Part shown: one piece after another, positions 45,292 through 54,717 of the stretch
How positions within the stretch are numbered: the first letter of the stretch is position 1
How the letters are laid out: the number at the start of each line of letters is the position of its first letter
NCBI GenBank assembly: GCA_022822125.1
Contig: JAJECF010000199.1
Span: forward strand, 3,390 to 67,389
DNA from: Alphaproteobacteria bacterium
Lineage (GTDB): Bacteria; Pseudomonadota; Alphaproteobacteria; Bin95
Length of the DNA stretch: 64,000 nucleotides
Direction of reading: 5' to 3'
Program-made: the position numbers and the translations under genes
The notes under the pieces: generated by a model
What the model saw: the letters and a program-made list of their open reading frames with translations, nothing else
Told to the model about the DNA's origin: nothing
The model's database searches: none

Positions 45292-47565
45292 ATGGTCGAT
45301 AACGACACGCTGGGGCGCGAGGCGCTGCGGATGCACGCAGCCGGGCGGCCCGGCAAGGTGGAGGTGACGCCGACAAAGCCGCTTACCACCCAGTACCAGC
45401 TCTCGCTCGCCTATTCGCCCGGCGTGGCCGCGCCCTGCCTGGAGATCGAGAAGGACCCGGGCCTCGCCTACGACTACACCGCTAAGGGCAACATGGTCGC
45501 CGTCATCTCGAACGGAACCGCCGTGCTCGGCCTCGGCAATATCGGCGCGCTCGCCTCCAAGCCGGTGATGGAAGGCAAGGCGGTCCTTTTCAAGCGCTTC
45601 GCCGATGTGGACGGCATCGACCTGGAGGTGGACACCGAAGACGTGGATGCCTTCATCGAGTGCGTGCGCTATCTCGGCAAGAGCTTCGGCGGCATCAATC
45701 TGGAGGACATCAAGGCGCCGGAATGCTTCATCGTCGAGGAGCGCCTGCGCGAACTGCTCGACATTCCGGTCTTCCATGACGACCAGCACGGCACGGCGAT
45801 CATCTCGGCCGCCGGGCTCATCAACGCGCTGCACCTGACGGGACGGCGCATCCAGGACTGCCGCATGGTGGTGAACGGCGCGGGCGCCTCCGGCGTCGCC
45901 TGCGTGGACCTGTTCAAGGCGCTTGGCCTGCCGGCGGAGAATGTCGTGCTCTGCGACACGCGCGGCGTCATCTACCGGGGCCGCACAGAGGGCATGAACC
46001 AGTGGAAATCGGCCCATGCGGTCGAGACGCCCATGCGCACGCTCGAAGAGGCGATGAAGGGCGCCGATATCGCCTTCGGCCTCTCGGTCAAGGGCGCCTT
46101 CACGCGCGAGATGATCGCGTCGATGGCGGACAAGCCGATCATCTTCGCGCTCGCCAATCCCGATCCCGAGATCACGCCGGAGGAGGTGCGCGAGGTGCGC
46201 GACGACGCCATCATCTGCACCGGGCGGTCGGACTACCCGAACCAGGTCAACAATGTGCTGGGCTTCCCCTATATCTTCCGCGGCGCGCTGGATGTGCGCG
46301 CCACGACCGTCAACGACGCGATGAAGATCGCCGCCGCCGATGCGCTGGCGGCGCTCGCGCGGGAAGATGTGCCTGACGAAGCAGCGGCAGCTTATCCGGG
46401 CAAGCGTCTGCAATACGGTCCCGACTACGTCATTCCGGTGCCCTTCGATCCGCGCCTGATTGTCAATGTGCCGGAGGCGGTGGCGCGCGCCGCCATCGAC
46501 ACCGGCGTCGCACAGAAACCCATCGAGGACTGGCCCGCCTACCGGGCCGCGCTCGCCGCCCGCCTCGATTCCACGTCGGGCAGCCTCCAGCGCATCTATG
46601 CCGAGGTGCAGGCGGCGCCGCGCCGCGTGGTGTTCGCCGAGGGCGAGGAGGAACGCGCCATCCGCGCGGCGCTCGCCTTCCGGGCGCAGGGTTTCGGCAC
46701 GCCTGTGCTCGTCGGGCGCGAAAGCATCGTCAAGGCGCAGATGGAGCGACTCGGCATCGCCTCCGGCGAACCGCTGGAAATCCACAACGCCGCGCTCTCC
46801 GAAGACAATGCCCGCTATATCGCCATGCTCTACAGGCGGCTGCAGCGCAGGGGATATTTGCAGCGCGACGTGCAGCGCATGGTGCATCAGGACCGTAATT
46901 GCTTCGCCGCCTGCATGGTGGCGGCGGGCGCGGCCGACGCCATGGTGACGGGGCTCACGCGGTCCTTCCAGGTGAGCTTCGCAGGCGTGCGTCCCGTGCT
47001 GCCGCCGGTCGCCAATTCGACGCCCTGCGGCGTGACCCTCTATGTGAACCGCAACCAGACCGTATTCGTCGCCGACACGACGGTGAACGAGCGGCCGGGG
47101 CCGGAGCAGCTTGCCGACATCGCTGCGGCGGCGGCCGGCATGGCGCGCAATATGGGCGCGGAGCCGCGCGTCGCGCTCCTCTCATTCTCCAATTTCGGCA
47201 ACCCGCCCTTCAGGGAGGCCGCCCATGTCCGCGAGGCGGTTTCCGTGCTGGACGCGCGCGGCGTGGACTTCGAGTATGAGGGCGAGATGTCGGCGGACGC
47301 CGCGCTGGACGCCGATCTCATGCGCCAGCTTTATCCGTTCGCGCGCCTGTCGGGACCCGCGAATGTGCTCGTCATGCCGAGCCTGCACGCCGCCAATATC
47401 TCAGCCAAGATGCTGCAGATGCTGGGCGGCGGGGCCGTGATCGGGCCGGTGCTGCTCGGGCTCTCCAGGCCGGTCCAGATCGTCCAGATGGGCGCCAGGG
47501 TCTCCGAGATCGTCAATATGGCCGTCTTCGCCGCCCATGCGGCGGAGGGCGCCGCCGCTCAGTAG
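45292..47565 (+). CDS. maeB: NADP-dependent malic enzyme with phosphotransacetylase-like domain
   Basis: The 757-residue enzyme converts malate to pyruvate and CO2, making NADPH. Residues about 20-150 are the malic domain ([42 protein letters not shown]) and 160-400 the NAD(P)-binding domain ([16 protein letters not shown]). From about 430 to the end is a domain like phosphate acetyltransferase ([14 protein letters not shown] ... [21 protein letters not shown]), typical of the large bacterial forms and thought to be regulatory rather than catalytic. Its end overlaps the convergent DUF1028 gene by 7 bp. Confidence 0.95.
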   Translation: MVDNDTLGREALRMHAAGRPGKVEVTPTKPLTTQYQLSLAYSPGVAAPCLEIEKDPGLAYDYTAKGNMVAVISNGTAVLGLGNIGALASKPVMEGKAVLFKRFADVDGIDLEVDTEDVDAFIECVRYLGKSFGGINLEDIKAPECFIVEERLRELLDIPVFHDDQHGTAIISAAGLINALHLTGRRIQDCRMVVNGAGASGVACVDLFKALGLPAENVVLCDTRGVIYRGRTEGMNQWKSAHAVETPMRTLEEAMKGADIAFGLSVKGAFTREMIASMADKPIIFALANPDPEITPEEVREVRDDAIICTGRSDYPNQVNNVLGFPYIFRGALDVRATTVNDAMKIAAADALAALAREDVPDEAAAAYPGKRLQYGPDYVIPVPFDPRLIVNVPEAVARAAIDTGVAQKPIEDWPAYRAALAARLDSTSGSLQRIYAEVQAAPRRVVFAEGEEERAIRAALAFRAQGFGTPVLVGRESIVKAQMERLGIASGEPLEIHNAALSEDNARYIAMLYRRLQRRGYLQRDVQRMVHQDRNCFAACMVAAGAADAMVTGLTRSFQVSFAGVRPVLPPVANSTPCGVTLYVNRNQTVFVADTTVNERPGPEQLADIAAAAAGMARNMGAEPRVALLSFSNFGNPPFREAAHVREAVSVLDARGVDFEYEGEMSADAALDADLMRQLYPFARLSGPANVLVMPSLHAANISAKMLQMLGGGAVIGPVLLGLSRPVQIVQMGARVSEIVNMAVFAAHAAEGAAAQ

Positions 47566-48227
47566 CCTCGCCCCGGCAGCGTCTCGTGCAGGGGGCGCAC
47601 GCGGGGGTCCAGCTGCCGTTCGGTATAGTAGCCGGCGGCGGGCTTCCAGGCGTCGAACACGCGCCTGAGCTCGCCCACCGGCTCCTCGCGGATATCGACC
47701 CTGAGATCGGTGCGGGGAAAGTCGCGGTTCCCCCAGACGACCAGGGCTGCGGAGTTCTGCCCGCCATGCTGGCCGCCGGCGTCGCGCCCGGCCTCGAGCG
47801 CGGCCAGCAGGCGCTCCTCGAGCGTGTCGCCCTGAAAGCCCGCTTCTATGGCGTCCAGCACATGCTCGCCCACCAGCACATTGCCGAGCGCGATCAGCCC
47901 GTCGCGCACATGGTGGCCGGCGAAGTCGCGGTTCTCCCTGCCGGTGCGCGCGGCCGCCCGGCCTTCCGCGTCGATAATGCCCAATTGCCGGAATTCGGGA
48001 TGCGGGTCGGCGGCGACGAGCGCATCGACCGCCGCCTGGGCGGAGCAGCCATTGGCGAGCAGGTCCTGCGCCAGCCGGCCGAGGCGGTAATCCGCAATCG
48101 CCATGATGGCGACCGCGCCGAGGCGCGAGAGGTGCGGCACGCGCACCCCGACGGCGAGCGAGCGCGTCGCTGTCGCGATGCCGAGTTCGCCCGTGGCTGC
48201 GTCGCGCGCAATGCAGGTGAAAGTCAT
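47559..48227 (-). CDS. DUF1028 domain-containing protein (Ntn-hydrolase-like)
   Basis: The 222-residue product begins MTFTCIARDAATGELGIATA, the typical DUF1028 start. VGVRVPHLSRLGAVAIMAIADYRLG, RLGIIDAEGRAAARTG and GHHVRDGLIALGNVLVG follow; the family is of the Ntn-hydrolase type, with some members in ureidoglycolate or peptide metabolism. Its substrate is unknown. Upstream is an epoxide hydrolase (38 bp). Confidence 0.85.
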   Translation of the reverse strand: MTFTCIARDAATGELGIATATRSLAVGVRVPHLSRLGAVAIMAIADYRLGRLAQDLLANGCSAQAAVDALVAADPHPEFRQLGIIDAEGRAAARTGRENRDFAGHHVRDGLIALGNVLVGEHVLDAIEAGFQGDTLEERLLAALEAGRDAGGQHGGQNSAALVVWGNRDFPRTDLRVDIREEPVGELRRVFDAWKPAAGYYTERQLDPRVRPLHETLPGRGY

Positions 48228-48265
48228 CGGTTTCCTCTCCTGTTTCGCGCCGGCGAACGGGTCCG

Positions 48266-49453
48266 TCAGCGCAGGCCGGCGAAGAAGGATGAAATATCGG
48301 CGGCGAGCCGGTCCGGGTCTTCCAGGGCCGCGAAATGGCCGCCGCTGTCCCTGACCGTCCAGCGCTGGATGTTGGTGTATATGGTCTCGGCGAGCGAGCG
48401 CGGCGGCGTCAGGATCTCGAAAGGATGCTCGACATAGGCGGTGGGCGCCGTGACCGGCTCGTCTTCCGATATGATCCAGGGCTCCCGGGTCCGCTGGTAA
48501 TAGGGCCAGGCCGAGGAGCCGATTGCGCCGGTGATCCAGTAGATCATGATGTTCGTCAGCAGCGTGTCCCGGCCGAAATAGGCATCGACATCGCCCCCGC
48601 AATCGCTCCATGAGCGCCATTTCTCGACGATCCACGACGCCAGCCCGGCGGGCGAATCGGTGAGCCCGAAAGCGAGGGTCTGCGGCTTGGTCCCCATGAT
48701 CTGGACATAGCCGGTCTCTTCGGTCAGCCAGTGCGCCAGCTGCGCCCGGTAGCGCTCCTCCTCCTCGGTCGGCGCGGCCAGTTCGGGCAGGACCCGCGGC
48801 AGCGCCATCAGCGTGATGTGGATGCCCCGCGTCTTGTCGGTGTGAGCGTTGCCGAGATGGGCCGCGACATAGGAGCCGAAATCCTGGCCGTGGGCGAAGA
48901 ACCGGTCATGGCCCAGCACGTCGGTCATCAGCACGGCGAGGATGTCCGTCGCGTCCCGGAGGCCGAAGCGGCGCTGGCCCGGCGTGAAGGAAAAGCCGTA
49001 GCCGGGCAGCGACGGCGCGACGACGGTGAACGAGTCTTCCGCGCGGCCGCCGAAGTCCGACGGCCGGGTCAGGCGCGGGATCAGCCGGTGGTATTCGTAG
49101 AAGGAGCCGGGCCAGCCGTGGACGAGCAGCAGGGGCGGCGCATCCGGCGCCTCTCCCGGCACATGGGCATAGTGCAGGTCGTGGCCCCCGATGGTGACCT
49201 TGTGGTTGTTCAGCCTGTTGAGCGCCGCCTCCTGGGCCCGCCAGTCATAGTCCTCGGCCCAGTAGGCGCACAGCGCTTCGAGATAGGCGGGGTCGGTGCC
49301 GAATTGCCAGGGGTCGCCCGGCGCCCGGTCGGGCCAGCGGGTGGCGCGGAGCCGGCGGCGTAGGTCGTCGAGCACCTCGTCCCCGACGGCGATCTCGAAG
49401 GCGCGCGGCGCGCGTCCGTCCCAGACCAGCGTGCTGTCGTTCTGCGATGACAT
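48266..49453 (-). CDS. Epoxide hydrolase (EHN-type alpha/beta-hydrolase)
   Basis: A 395-residue protein with an N-terminal epoxide hydrolase domain (RAFEIAVGDEVLDDLRRRLR, residues 10-120) and an alpha/beta-hydrolase domain. LLVHGWPGSFYEYHRLIPRL is the HGWPG oxyanion motif; HGQDFGSYVAAHLG holds the nucleophile D. The late VEHPFEIL and GGHFAALEDPDRLA, with the catalytic H in GGHF, complete the set. It opens epoxides to diols, as in the juvenile-hormone-type group. The short gap upstream contains no clear promoter. Confidence 0.9.
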   Translation of the reverse strand: MSSQNDSTLVWDGRAPRAFEIAVGDEVLDDLRRRLRATRWPDRAPGDPWQFGTDPAYLEALCAYWAEDYDWRAQEAALNRLNNHKVTIGGHDLHYAHVPGEAPDAPPLLLVHGWPGSFYEYHRLIPRLTRPSDFGGRAEDSFTVVAPSLPGYGFSFTPGQRRFGLRDATDILAVLMTDVLGHDRFFAHGQDFGSYVAAHLGNAHTDKTRGIHITLMALPRVLPELAAPTEEEERYRAQLAHWLTEETGYVQIMGTKPQTLAFGLTDSPAGLASWIVEKWRSWSDCGGDVDAYFGRDTLLTNIMIYWITGAIGSSAWPYYQRTREPWIISEDEPVTAPTAYVEHPFEILTPPRSLAETIYTNIQRWTVRDSGGHFAALEDPDRLAADISSFFAGLR

Positions 49454-49575
49454 GGTCCCTCCCCGGCGCGCTCCCGCATACTATCCGGCAGCGGCGCGGA
49501 GACAAGGGAACCGGAGCGCAAGCGGGCCTTGCAGGGATCCGGTCCCGGACGGACAACCCGGTTGAGAGATCGCAT

Positions 49576-50973
49576 CTAAAACACCGCCGCCCAGTGTTTG
49601 AGCAGGTTCCGCTCCAGGTCCCGCGCCCGTTTCAGCCAGGCTTCGCCCCGCTCCCGCTCCTGCGAGCCCGGCTCGGGGCCGAGCGCGTCGAGGCGGCGGC
49701 GCTCGTCGAGGTCGCTTGTGAAGAGCGCGAAGGCGAGGCGGCGTCCGGATGCCGCGTGCAGATAACCGGCGAGGCCGCGGCCGTAATACATGCTGCCGGT
49801 CTTGGCCCAGACGCGGAACGCGAGCGCCGGTTCGTCCTCCCAGCCGGCCAGCGAGCCCTTCCAGCCGGAAACCGGCAGCAGCGACTCGAAACTGCGGCCC
49901 CCGTAGCGCCGCCCGGCGGCATGGCGGAGCAGCGCCGCCATCCGCCGGGGCGAGGCGCGCGACCGGCTGCTGAGGCCGGAATGGCGGTCGAGCAGCCAGC
50001 CGGTTCCGTCGCCGCCGAGGCGCCGGTCCAGTTCCGCCTGCAGGCGGGCGGCGGAGGCCTCGGGCGTCTCCGGCTTGCCGGCGAGCCGGCGGGACGCCCC
50101 GAGACCCATCAGTTCGGCGACGAGATTGTTGCTGTATTGCAGGGAAAGCGCCGCGATATCGACCAGCCTCGGGCCGCGGTGGCGGGCGATGGTCCGGGCG
50201 TCGGCAGGGGCGATTCCGGCTTCCGGTCGGGTCAGCGCCAGCCCCTGCATGGCTGCGAGGTCGCGAAAGAGCGACGCCGTGAAACGGGACGGCCGGCGCA
50301 CCGGCACCCATGTCGCGCCCGGCCTGCGGGCCGTTACCCGCCAGCTCGGCCCGTGCGGCGTTTCGAGGCGGTGGAAGACGGGGGCTCCCTTGCCCGGCAG
50401 GGCCCGCAGCGGCGCGAGGTCGCCGCCGGGCAGGGCGAAGGCCGCAAGCCCGCCGCCGGGGTTCGCGCCCCAGACCAGGCGGCGCCGGTTGAAGGATAGC
50501 GAAAGCGCCGAGACGCCGGGATTGTAGGTCGCGCGCGCACTCTGTCCGGCGTCGATTTCGGCGGCGCGTGCGAGCAGGCTGTCGTCGTAGAAGAAGCGGG
50601 CCTCTGCAATGCCCGCCTCGGCGCCGGCCTGCGCCAGCGACATCAGGTCCTCCACGGCGAGCAGCGGATCGCCGCCGCCGACCAGGTAGAGCCGGTCGCC
50701 GGAGAGCTTCAGGCTCGTCTCGAAGCGGTGTCTGCCGCCCAGAACTTCGAGCGCCGCGGCGGCGGTGGCGATCTTGGCGGTGGAGGCGGGCAGGAAAGCC
50801 TCGTCCGGGCGTTGCGCCGCCAGCACTGCGCCGCCGTCGAGATCCGTCACGATATAGCCGGTCTGCGCGCCTTCGAGCCCGGCGGCAGCAAGCGGCGACA
50901 GGGCGAGCGCGGCGCAGAACGCCAGCGCCGCCGGCCACTGCGCGCGCCTCAACTCGGCAGGAAGCGTTCGCAA
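49576..50973 (-). CDS. dacB: D-alanyl-D-alanine carboxypeptidase/endopeptidase (PBP4, DacB type)
   Basis: The 465-residue product has a signal peptide (LAFCAALALSPLAAAG), then S64-T-A-K67 (SxxK), YSNNLVAELMG (SxN) and AKTGSMYYG (KTG), so the penicilloyl serine transferase site is complete. Its long insertion between motifs fits class C PBP4 enzymes, which trim the cell wall. The start overlaps the end of the reductase gene by 25 bp, so it may be read from the same transcript. Confidence 0.92.
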   Translation of the reverse strand: MRTLPAELRRAQWPAALAFCAALALSPLAAAGLEGAQTGYIVTDLDGGAVLAAQRPDEAFLPASTAKIATAAAALEVLGGRHRFETSLKLSGDRLYLVGGGDPLLAVEDLMSLAQAGAEAGIAEARFFYDDSLLARAAEIDAGQSARATYNPGVSALSLSFNRRRLVWGANPGGGLAAFALPGGDLAPLRALPGKGAPVFHRLETPHGPSWRVTARRPGATWVPVRRPSRFTASLFRDLAAMQGLALTRPEAGIAPADARTIARHRGPRLVDIAALSLQYSNNLVAELMGLGASRRLAGKPETPEASAARLQAELDRRLGGDGTGWLLDRHSGLSSRSRASPRRMAALLRHAAGRRYGGRSFESLLPVSGWKGSLAGWEDEPALAFRVWAKTGSMYYGRGLAGYLHAASGRRLAFALFTSDLDERRRLDALGPEPGSQERERGEAWLKRARDLERNLLKHWAAVF

Positions 50974-51905
50974 TGGATGCGTTCCGGCGCAAGGCCGGCC
51001 GCAAGGAGCCGCGCGCGGGCGGCGTCGATCATCGCCGGCGGGCCGCAGACATAGGCGTCGATATCGGCGTCGGGCGGGTCGATCAGCTCGGTGACGAAGC
51101 CGCTATGGAAGGACGGGTCTCCGCCCGGCTCCTCAACGGCGATGCTGACCTCAGCGCCGCTTGCGGCAAGCCGGTCGAGCGCGAACAGCCGGCCGGCGGA
51201 GGCCGCGCCGAACAGCACGGCCGCCGGCTGGCGCCCCTCCAGCGCCTCCAGCATGGCGAGCATCGGGGCAAGCCCGGTCCCGCCCGCCGCCATCAGCACG
51301 GGGCGCACCGGCGCGCGCAGGAAGAACGCGCCATAGGGACCCGACAGGTCGAGCCGGTCGCCGGGCTTCGCGCGCCCCGCCAGGTAGTTGGACATGAGGC
51401 CATCCGGCAGCAGCCGCGCATGGAACTCGGCCCTGTCCCGGCGGGAGAAGGAAAAGGCGCGCTCCGCCCCCGCGCCCGGCACGCCGATGCGCGCATACTG
51501 GCCCGGCAGGAAGGGCATGTCCTCATCCGGCGCAAGCTCGAACCGGACCGTGTCCTCGGCCACGCGCTCCACGGCCTCCAGCACGGCCTGCCTCCGCACC
51601 GGCCCGCCGGTCAGCGAGAAGGGGTAGGGGAAGCTGAGCGCGCAGTCGCCGCGCGGCAGCATCTGGCAGGCCAGCACCAGCCCGGCGGCCTCCTCCTCGG
51701 CGGTCAGCGCCTCCGGGCTGGCGTCGCCCACGTCGTAGTCGCCCTCTATGCAGCGCGCCTTGCAGGTCGCGCAGGCGCCTTCGCGGCAATCGGTGGCGAG
51801 TTCGATGCCGTGGGCCTGGGCGGCCTGGAACACCGTCTGCCAGGGCAGGCCCGCGATTTCCCGCTCGGTCCCGTCCTCGAAGGAGAGCCGGAGGCGCAGG
51901 CTCAT
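50949..51905 (-). CDS. 2Fe-2S/FAD oxidoreductase (dioxygenase reductase, BenC-like)
   Basis: The 318-residue protein is a three-domain electron-transfer reductase: an N-terminal plant-type ferredoxin with C40-x4-C45-x2-C48-x31-C80 (CREGACATCKARC), an FAD domain (PGQYARIGVPGAGAERAFSFS) and an NAD domain (PVLMAAGGTGLAPMLAMLEA ... VCGPPAM). It carries electrons from NADH to a partner oxygenase; no ring-hydroxylating oxygenase is visible here, so the partner is unknown. It follows a PhyH-family gene by 34 bp and precedes dacB. Confidence 0.92.
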   Translation of the reverse strand: MSLRLRLSFEDGTEREIAGLPWQTVFQAAQAHGIELATDCREGACATCKARCIEGDYDVGDASPEALTAEEEAAGLVLACQMLPRGDCALSFPYPFSLTGGPVRRQAVLEAVERVAEDTVRFELAPDEDMPFLPGQYARIGVPGAGAERAFSFSRRDRAEFHARLLPDGLMSNYLAGRAKPGDRLDLSGPYGAFFLRAPVRPVLMAAGGTGLAPMLAMLEALEGRQPAAVLFGAASAGRLFALDRLAASGAEVSIAVEEPGGDPSFHSGFVTELIDPPDADIDAYVCGPPAMIDAARARLLAAGLAPERIHCERFLPS

Positions 51906-51939
51906 GCGTCCGCCGTGCTGTCCCGCGCGTGCAGCGCGG

Positions 51940-52728
51940 CTATTCCGCCGCCACCGCCTGCGGCATAAGGCAGTCGTCGGGCAGCGGGCGGATCGGGTCG
52001 AAATCGCGGTGCGCGATCCACTCGGCGCGCTTGAAGCGCGTGATGTGATTGGAAACCGCGCAAAGGCTCAGATAGACGATCACCCGGTCCCACGGGCTGA
52101 TATTGGGCGGGCTCGCATGCACCAGATTGCTGTGGAACATCACCACCGAGCCCGGCGCGCCGGTGGGGGCCGCAATGCCGCCCGCATCCGCCAGGCGTTT
52201 CACCGTCTCGCGGTCCAGCGTCCAGAGCGGGTAGCTCGTCGTCTCCAGATCGTGCCCGGCCTCATAGACGCCCTCCCGGTGGCTGCCCGTCAGGAACATC
52301 AGCGGCCCGTTGGCGACCGTTACGGGATCGAGGAAGACCGCGATATTCATCGCGCGCGGCTCCGGCATCCCGTCATCGCGGTGCCAGGTGCCGAAATCCT
52401 GGTGCCACTGCCAGACATCGCCGTCGAAGGCCGCCTTGGCGTTGACCTTGTACTGATGCATGTAAACCGGCTCGCCCAGCAATTGCTCGACCGGGCCGAT
52501 GAGCCGCGGATGCGCGCCGAGGCTCCCGAACATGCCGTTATAGCGGTGCGCGGCGAAGGCGGTGCGCGGCGCGCCATTGTCCTCGCGCCAGACCTCCTCG
52601 CGGCCGCTGGCGAACACGGTGTCGGCCTCCCGGCGCAGCAGCGCCGCTTCCCCGGCGCTGAACACGCCTTCGAGAAAGAGGTAGCCGTCCCTGTCGAAGC
52701 AGGAGACCTGTTCGGGGGTGAGTTGCAT
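51940..52728 (-). CDS. Phytanoyl-CoA dioxygenase/ectoine-hydroxylase-like Fe(II)/2OG oxygenase
   Basis: The 262-residue product has H109-Q-D111 in WQWHQDFGTWH and H204 in FHSNLVHASPPN, so its iron site is complete. The block YWH/HQDFxTWHxxDGMP resembles ectoine/proline hydroxylases, and PLMFLTGSHREG follows. The substrate is unknown. ATG 52728 lies 14 bp after the acyl-CoA ligase stop with GAGGAGG ahead. It is the second PhyH-type gene in this window (see 12054). Confidence 0.88.
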   Translation of the reverse strand: MQLTPEQVSCFDRDGYLFLEGVFSAGEAALLRREADTVFASGREEVWREDNGAPRTAFAAHRYNGMFGSLGAHPRLIGPVEQLLGEPVYMHQYKVNAKAAFDGDVWQWHQDFGTWHRDDGMPEPRAMNIAVFLDPVTVANGPLMFLTGSHREGVYEAGHDLETTSYPLWTLDRETVKRLADAGGIAAPTGAPGSVVMFHSNLVHASPPNISPWDRVIVYLSLCAVSNHITRFKRAEWIAHRDFDPIRPLPDDCLMPQAVAAE

Positions 52729-52742
52729 CGCTCCGGTCCTCC

Positions 52743-54233
52743 TCAGTTCAGGTCGCGTTTCAGGATCTTGCCGGTCGCGCCGAGCGGCAGGCTTTCGCGC
52801 AGCTCGACGATCCGGGGATATTTATACCCCGCCAGCCGCTCGCGCGCCCAGGCGATGATAGCGTCCGGGTCCGGGCTGGCGCCGGCGGCGGGCACGATAT
52901 AGGCCTTTATCTCTTCCCCATATTGCTCGTCCGGCGCGCCGATCACGGCGGCGAGCGAAATCTCGGGATGGGTGACCAGCAGCTCCTCGACCTCGCGCGG
53001 ATAGACATTGAACCCGCCGCGGATAATCATCTCCTTCAGCCGGTCCACGATATAGAGGTAGCCGTCCTCGTCGAAGCGCCCGATATCGCCGGTATGGAAC
53101 CAGCCGCCGCGCAGCGCCTCGGCGGTGTCCTCGGGGCGGCCGAGATAGCCCTTCATCACGCAATGGCCGCGCACGACCACTTCCCCCGGCTCGCCCACGG
53201 GCACGGGATTGTCGTCCGCGTCCACCACCCGTATCTCGACGCCCCAGACGGGCAGGCCGACCGAGCCCACCTTCCGCTCGCGGTCGCGCCGGTTGAAGCT
53301 GGCGCCGGGCGAGGTCTCCGTAAGGCCGTAGCCCTCCAGCACGGTCACATCGAACTTCTTCTCGAAACCGCGCAGGATCTCCACCGGCGTGGACGCGCCG
53401 CCGACCGTGACCTGCCTGAGCCTGGAGGCGATGGCGGCGAGGTCGTGCTTCTCGGCGTCGGGATATGTGAGCAGCGCCCAGAGCATGGTCGGCACGCCGG
53501 AGAACAGCGTCACCTTCCCGCTCTCCATCAGGCCGAGGCAGAGGCCCGGCTCGAAGCGCGGCGCCAGGATCACGGTCGCCGCCTGGCGGAGCGCCGCCAG
53601 CATCTGCACCACCTGGCCGAACACATGGAACAGCGGCAGCGCCACCAGCACGACATCCTCCGGGCCGATATCGCCCAGCTCCACGCAGACCTGCGCGTTC
53701 ATCAGGAGGTTGGCATGGGTCAGCATCGCGCCCTTGGGCCGCCCGGTGGTGCCGGAGGTGTAGAGCACGACGGCCGTGTCGCCGGGCGCGCGCTGCACGG
53801 TGTCGAAGGAGGCGTCCGCCAGCGGCGCGTCGGGGTCGATGAGGTGCTCGCAGGCCGGCGCGTCCCCGAAGGCGGCGCGGCCGACGGCGCCCAGCGGCAG
53901 TTCGGCCGAGCCTTCGTGGCAGACCAGCGCCTTCGCGCCGCTGTCGTTCAGCAGATAGGCCATCTCGTCCCGCTTCAGCAGGATGGAGACGGGCAGCACG
54001 GTCGCCCCGGTTTTCAGCACGCCGAAATAGAAGACCGGAAAGGCCGGCACATTGGGGCAGGCGAGCGCCACGATGTCGCCCGGCCCGATGCCCCGCCCCG
54101 CGAGGTCCGCGGCGACCGCCTGCGCGCGCGCGTCGAGGTCGCGGTAGCTCATGCGGACCGGCCCCTGCATGAGCGCGGTCTTGTCCGGCCGGTCGCGGGC
54201 GCTGGTCTCCAGAATCGTGGCGAGCGAAAGCAT
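52743..54233 (-). CDS. Long-chain fatty-acid-CoA ligase-type enzyme
   Basis: A 496-residue ANL adenylating enzyme. It has the P-loop YTSGTTGRPKGAML, TVGGASTPVEIL, GYGLTETSPGASFN, HTGDIGRFDEDGYLYIVDRL and the C-terminal lysine in PLGATGKILKRDL. It activates a carboxylic acid to acyl-AMP and then the CoA ester. ATG 54233 has GGAG upstream; ATG 54269 and 54344 are alternatives. It is first in a run with the PhyH-type oxygenase and reductase, suggesting activation and oxidation of one acid. Confidence 0.9.
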   Translation of the reverse strand: MLSLATILETSARDRPDKTALMQGPVRMSYRDLDARAQAVAADLAGRGIGPGDIVALACPNVPAFPVFYFGVLKTGATVLPVSILLKRDEMAYLLNDSGAKALVCHEGSAELPLGAVGRAAFGDAPACEHLIDPDAPLADASFDTVQRAPGDTAVVLYTSGTTGRPKGAMLTHANLLMNAQVCVELGDIGPEDVVLVALPLFHVFGQVVQMLAALRQAATVILAPRFEPGLCLGLMESGKVTLFSGVPTMLWALLTYPDAEKHDLAAIASRLRQVTVGGASTPVEILRGFEKKFDVTVLEGYGLTETSPGASFNRRDRERKVGSVGLPVWGVEIRVVDADDNPVPVGEPGEVVVRGHCVMKGYLGRPEDTAEALRGGWFHTGDIGRFDEDGYLYIVDRLKEMIIRGGFNVYPREVEELLVTHPEISLAAVIGAPDEQYGEEIKAYIVPAAGASPDPDAIIAWARERLAGYKYPRIVELRESLPLGATGKILKRDLN

Positions 54234-54420
54234 GAAAGGCGAGTCTCCGGTTCGGCCCCTGTCCTTCATACCTGAACGACCTTCCCCATCATACCCGGAC
54301 TTGTTCCATTGCTGTCCGGTTTGGATTTTGCGGACAGGGCGCATGGCCCGGATTCAACCGGACTTTGAAGGTTTCGGTGGGATCGAGACTCGGATCGATG
54401 CCCAGCGTCCCGACACTCTG

Positions 54421-54646
54421 TCCTCATCCTGAGTAGCGGCTGCGTCAGCAGGCGCGTATCGAACCTCATCCTGAGTAGCCGACCGAAGGGGAGGCGTATC
54501 GAAAGCCTGTCCTGAGCCTGTCGAAGGGGACGGTCCGGCCCGCGTCCGGCCCCCTCGATACGCGGCTGGCGCCGCTACTCGGGATGAGGAGAGGCGGGGG
54601 TGCCGGGCGGCATTTGCCTGTGAGTCTCAACCCGGTGCCGCTGGTA
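54421..54646. repeat. Rearranged third copy of the 224-bp element with extra palindromic words
   Basis: The right half (54552-54646) matches the 224-bp elements closely and ends CCGCTGGTA, the same terminal word. The left half instead holds three short repeats in a row: TCCTCATCCTGAGTAGCGG ... GCGCGTATCGAA (54421-54463), CCTCATCCTGAGTAGCC ... GCGTATCGAA (54464-54503) and AGCCTGTCCTGAGCCTGTCG (54504-54523). This looks like insertions or recombination inside the element. It lies between the acyl-CoA ligase start and the GntR gene; the gap from 54234 to 54420 shows nothing else clear. Confidence 0.7.
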
Positions 54647-54717
54647 TTATTTCAGAATCATAGAACAAAAAGCCTCGCCGCCTCGGGTGCGTCCCCTAAT
54701 CGTCGCGCCGCCCGCTT

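Noticed and set aside
54421..54540. Tandem repeat block as a CRISPR array
   Set aside because: Units are palindromic REP-like words of unequal length without regular unique spacers, and no cas gene is present.
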